Assembly: GCA_050331115.1 (NCBI GenBank)
Contig: JBHJHD010000010.1
Span: 1 to 64,000, forward strand
DNA length: 64,000 bases
Direction: 5' to 3'
DNA from: JBCCAG01 sp050331115
Lineage (GTDB): Bacteria; Cyanobacteriota; Cyanobacteriia; CAKZMO01
In this document: piece by piece, positions 61,600 through 64,000 of the stretch
Layout: every line of letters starts with the position of its first letter
How positions within the stretch are numbered: position 1 is the stretch's first letter
Translations under genes and position numbers: made by a program
The notes under the pieces: generated by a model
What the model was told of the DNA's origin: nothing
The model's input: only the letters and a program-made list of their open reading frames with translations
Databases searched by the model: none

Positions 61600-61706
61600 G
61601 GCGGTAAGCAAGTATCAGGGCAAAAAAATGACATAACTGCTAGGCGCGTAAGTCTCAATGAATCATCAATTCGTAAGATTCTGCAAGGCCGAACACAGCT
61701 TATTGG

Positions 61707-61730
61707 AAAAAGGGACCCAAGCTGGGCCCC
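61707..61730 (-). terminator. Rho-independent terminator (minus strand)
   Basis: Read on the minus strand: GGGGCCCA, loop GCT, TGGGTCCC (one G-U pair), then TTTTT. It is 26 bp downstream of the stop of the PRC-barrel gene at 61756-62673. Confidence 0.88.
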
Positions 61731-61755
61731 TCTATAGACTATTGAAGACCAAACA

Positions 61756-62673
61756 CTAGCGATTGACTACGTCAGTACCTTCGGTAGTGTCAATGTCCAA
61801 CTCTTCCCGGCGCAGCGTCTCTTTACCGGTTACGGTATCGCGGTCTACTTCCTTGCGAACGTTGACCTCCTCACGGACGTAGGCTTCTTTGCGGATGTCC
61901 GCTTCCTCAGCGTAGGTCTCGGCGCGCATCACTTCGCCTTCTTTGAAGTCCGGCGTACCTTCAACAGGCCGAGCGCCATCTACGTCGGTGCGCTCAATAA
62001 TGATACGCTCCCGCTCCACGGGTACAGACACCTCCTTCGTTTCAGTTTCAACCCGCTTGCCGATGGCGACTTCACCAGTCTTAAATCGGTCCTTATCGGC
62101 AATCAAGCGCTCTTGATAGAGGCGAATTGCATCGTGGTCCTCATGATCCATGCCGTACAGACCTGGCTCGCGGTCGTAGTCTAGATCAGCGGCAGCGGCT
62201 GTAGCGGTACGGTCTTCTTTACCATATAGGGCACTGCTACCGGGATAGGCGCGGTTTTCCTCGCGATATTCCTTGCCTACGTACTTGCCCTTGCGGGTTT
62301 CGCCCAAGTCACGATACCCACTCCGAATACGATTTTCGTAGTCTTGGTCAATCGTCATATCATCCCGATACTCAGGCATATTCTCGACCTTGCTTTTAGC
62401 CAAGCCATCAACGTAAACGCGCTTTTGATTACGATCGAAATGCGCTAGACCAATAGGCAGTAAGACCTTTTTCCCAAAGACCCAAAAGCCAGTATCAGCA
62501 ACTAGGTAGCGGATGTTTCCAGTGTTGTCATCGAACAGGGCATCTTTGATCGATCCAACCTGATCGCCGTCGCGACTGTAGAGGGAGTAATCGTTGAAAG
62601 CAAGCATATTGCCGTCTCTGCCAACTACTTTGTCATCGTTAGGATAAGCATCCGAAAATTTACGAAAGGCCAT
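61756..62673 (-). CDS. PRC-barrel and DUF2382 domain protein
   Basis: 305 residues, paralogue of the preceding protein with a shorter linker. PRC-barrel at ~20-105 (NDYSLYSRDGDQVGSIKDALFDD, IRYLVADTGFWVFGKKVLLPIGLAHF), a charged Tyr/Arg/Glu linker (~125-180), and DUF2382 at ~180-300 (IRLYQERLIADKDRFKTGEVAIGKRVETE, IRKEAYVREEVNVRKEVD). It is very hydrophilic, Glu/Lys/Arg-rich and probably cytoplasmic. ATG at 62673, own terminator downstream, so a single transcription unit is likely. Confidence 0.9.
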   Translation of the reverse strand: MAFRKFSDAYPNDDKVVGRDGNMLAFNDYSLYSRDGDQVGSIKDALFDDNTGNIRYLVADTGFWVFGKKVLLPIGLAHFDRNQKRVYVDGLAKSKVENMPEYRDDMTIDQDYENRIRSGYRDLGETRKGKYVGKEYREENRAYPGSSALYGKEDRTATAAAADLDYDREPGLYGMDHEDHDAIRLYQERLIADKDRFKTGEVAIGKRVETETKEVSVPVERERIIIERTDVDGARPVEGTPDFKEGEVMRAETYAEEADIRKEAYVREEVNVRKEVDRDTVTGKETLRREELDIDTTEGTDVVNR

Positions 62674-62755
62674 ATGAATTTCTCAGGTAACAGCATAAAT
62701 TCAATTTCATATTAAAAAACTTCAGCCTAAATTCTAAATATCGAGAGAAGGAGAT

Positions 62756-62775
62756 GGTGAGGAATTCTCCTCACC
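62756..62775. repeat. 8-bp hairpin between the stress-protein gene and the PRC-barrel gene
   Basis: GGTGAGGA and TCCTCACC flank the 4-nt loop ATTC. It may terminate the gene at 62941-63654 (minus strand), but no T-run follows on that strand. Confidence 0.45.
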
Positions 62776-62940
62776 CTATTGAGCGATATTCAAGCGCTAA
62801 AAATAATCTTTAATTTAGCTACTTTGACTGACTTAGTATCGCTATATAAAAATTCCCCACCAAATCTCTCGGCTTCGCAACGTAGCGATTCAGAGTATAT
62901 TTGGCGGGGAACTTTAACGTGGTCAATCGATAGATTAGAA

Positions 62941-63654
62941 CTAGCGCTTGTCCTTAATGATGACGTCAGCGCCACTGTTGTGGGCGGTGTCCCCTGTTGT
63001 GATGGTGGCGTCAGCGCGATCGCGCTCCACAACGTCTACCTCTGTAGTTCGGTTCACGTCTTTGCTGACGGTTGCCTCAGGTGCGTCAAACACTTCAAGC
63101 TCTTCAGCATGGCGATCGCGCATGGTAGACTCGACCCAATTAACTCTGTCATCGTTGCCGCTGACCATTAGCAGGTAATCACCAGCCTTGATGCGGCTTT
63201 CGTAGACCTTTGCTTTCTCCTCAGGAATACCCAGACCAATTAAAGCGCCGATAATTCCGCCTGTAGCTGCGCCGATACCAGCCCCCGCCAGGGTCGAGCC
63301 AAGTGCGCCGATTTCTGCACCAGCAGCCAAGATCGGACCAACGCCAGGGATTGCTAAAAGGCCAACGCCAATTAGAAATCCGGTGACGCCGCCAAGGACG
63401 GTCCCCGTAGTCGCGCCAATGCCAGCCCCTTCTCCGGCCTCATTGCCCTCAGTCTCTCTGTCCTTTAGATCTGCTGCCCCTTCGATACCGTCGACGTTTC
63501 GAGCCAGCAGCGACACTCGGTTCATGTCGTAGTCAGAATCTTTTAAGGACCGAATAACGTACTCAACGTCTTCCTCATTTTTGAAAACACCAACGACCCG
63601 CTTGTAAGCGCCCGTCTCGGGAGCTAGTCTGGTGTCCTTTTCCGTAATAGCCAT
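62941..63654 (-). CDS. YflT/GS17M-like general stress protein
   Basis: 237 residues. N-terminal ~15-60: small alpha/beta domain (AYKRVVGVFKNEEDVEYVIRSLKDSDY, RVSLLARN), as in heat-induced stress protein YflT. ~80-165: Gly/Ala-rich hydrophobic hairpin repeats (GAGIGATTGTVLGGVTGFLIG, LAGAGIGAATGGIIGALIG), resembling glycine-zipper membrane segments. C-terminal: EEKAKVYESRIKAGDYLLMVSG, then an acidic tail. Probably membrane-associated. It neighbours PRC-barrel/DUF2382 genes, which are also stress-linked. ATG 63654 has an AGGAGA-type ribosome-binding site. Confidence 0.85.
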   Translation of the reverse strand: MAITEKDTRLAPETGAYKRVVGVFKNEEDVEYVIRSLKDSDYDMNRVSLLARNVDGIEGAADLKDRETEGNEAGEGAGIGATTGTVLGGVTGFLIGVGLLAIPGVGPILAAGAEIGALGSTLAGAGIGAATGGIIGALIGLGIPEEKAKVYESRIKAGDYLLMVSGNDDRVNWVESTMRDRHAEELEVFDAPEATVSKDVNRTTEVDVVERDRADATITTGDTAHNSGADVIIKDKR

Positions 63655-63740
63655 GGGTATTTCTCCTAAAATTCAATTATTTACTGATTGGGTTTAAGGC
63701 CGGTCGATACTGCTACAAATTCAGCCGCAGCAACAGCGCT

Positions 63741-63998
63741 TTAGTCAACGGCGGATGAGTAGACATCATCAGCGACAATGACCGGCCGGTTATAGCGCTG
63801 AGCAAACTCATCTAGCTGATCTGGCTCAAGGCCAAGGTCGTACTCTTGGCTGAGGGAATCTGCGTCGAAGGATTGAGGACGCCCAGTCACGAGGTAGGTC
63901 TCTCCGTCCTGCAGAGGTTCAGAGCTTTTGAGGCCGCTCTCGACGCCAACAACAAGAATGCCAATATCATCGACCCAGCCCTGCTCAAACAGCGTCAT
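63741..63998 (-). CDS. Small hypothetical protein, 5' end probably beyond the window
   Basis: An 85-residue piece beginning at an ATG two bases from the window edge (MTLFEQGWVDDIGILVVG). It shares the ending pattern YDLGLEPDQLDEFAQRYNRPVIVADDVY with the lipoprotein at 60141-60632, but the first half of such a protein (export signal and first strands) is not present. The true start probably lies beyond 64000. No functional assignment. Confidence 0.55.
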   Translation of the reverse strand: MTLFEQGWVDDIGILVVGVESGLKSSEPLQDGETYLVTGRPQSFDADSLSQEYDLGLEPDQLDEFAQRYNRPVIVADDVYSSAVD

Positions 63999-64000
63999 GG

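Noticed and set aside
1..64000. tRNA, rRNA, CRISPR array, intact insertion sequence or prophage
   Set aside because: Both strands were scanned by eye and no cloverleaf-type motif, repeat-spacer array, transposase or phage structural gene was recognised; a dedicated search could still find a short RNA.

Overview
The window is chromosomal DNA of a cyanobacterium. It carries a petC-petA pair for the cytochrome b6f complex, an S-type phycobilin lyase, a helical carotenoid protein, a Tab2/ATAB2 photosystem translation factor and DUF3067. The octamer GCGATCGC (HIP1, a cyanobacterial hallmark) recurs throughout. The GC content looks moderately high. The genus cannot be fixed from the sequence alone; the gene set resembles Leptolyngbya-like lineages, which is an inference. 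No tRNA, rRNA, CRISPR array, intact transposase or prophage was recognised.

Layout. 1-8.6 kb is an accessory stretch: a frameshifted NACHT NTPase running off the left edge, a CDF transporter lacking its C-terminal domain, an N-terminal remnant of a larger protein, an intact cpcS-type lyase, a Na+/solute symporter, and a second, intact NACHT protein with an HTH-like N-terminus. 8.8-16.6 kb holds a subtilisin-type protease, mscL, cysS, three conserved proteins of unknown function, rpsF and an acetyltransferase. 16.6-20.2 kb is a minus-strand operon of FecR protein, CHASE2-adenylate cyclase and HEAT protein. 20.6-27.4 kb is housekeeping and photosynthesis: HCP, petA, petC, DUF3067, serA, prmA and a RecB-like nuclease. 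28-32.5 kb has two tandem SulP transporters, one with a C-terminal cyclic-nucleotide-binding-like domain. 33-35 kb is a decaying accessory patch: xisH/xisI joined by a one-base frameshift, and an STAND-type ATPase pseudogene. 35-53.5 kb is mostly core metabolism and signalling: ribBA, argC, an RTX protein, mtnP, tab2, ilvB, murE, a DICT kinase lacking the phospho-acceptor His, and a two-component pair. 53.8-59.7 kb is a type I secretion operon: parvulin-like isomerase, a large HlyB/HetC-like ABC transporter and HlyD. 60-64 kb is a minus-strand group of PRC-barrel/DUF2382 proteins, a YflT-like stress protein and two related small proteins.

How they may work together (inference). The RTX/Calx-beta protein at 38-39.5 kb, and perhaps the signal-less subtilase at 9-10.5 kb, are plausible substrates of the type I exporter at 54-59.7 kb, whose C39-like domain has lost its catalytic Cys. 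FecR and the CHASE2 cyclase probably form an envelope-to-cAMP sensing unit. The PRC-barrel/DUF2382 and YflT-like proteins look like a stress-response block. The defence-like genes (two NACHT proteins, an STAND pseudogene, a truncated remnant, xisHI) are strikingly prone to decay: at least four coding units in the window (NACHT-1, xisHI, the STAND ATPase, a SemiSWEET fragment) can be read through only after correcting a specific single-base or nonsense lesion. A short repeat family with hairpins, one copy abutting the truncated SemiSWEET gene, is the clearest mobile-type signal.
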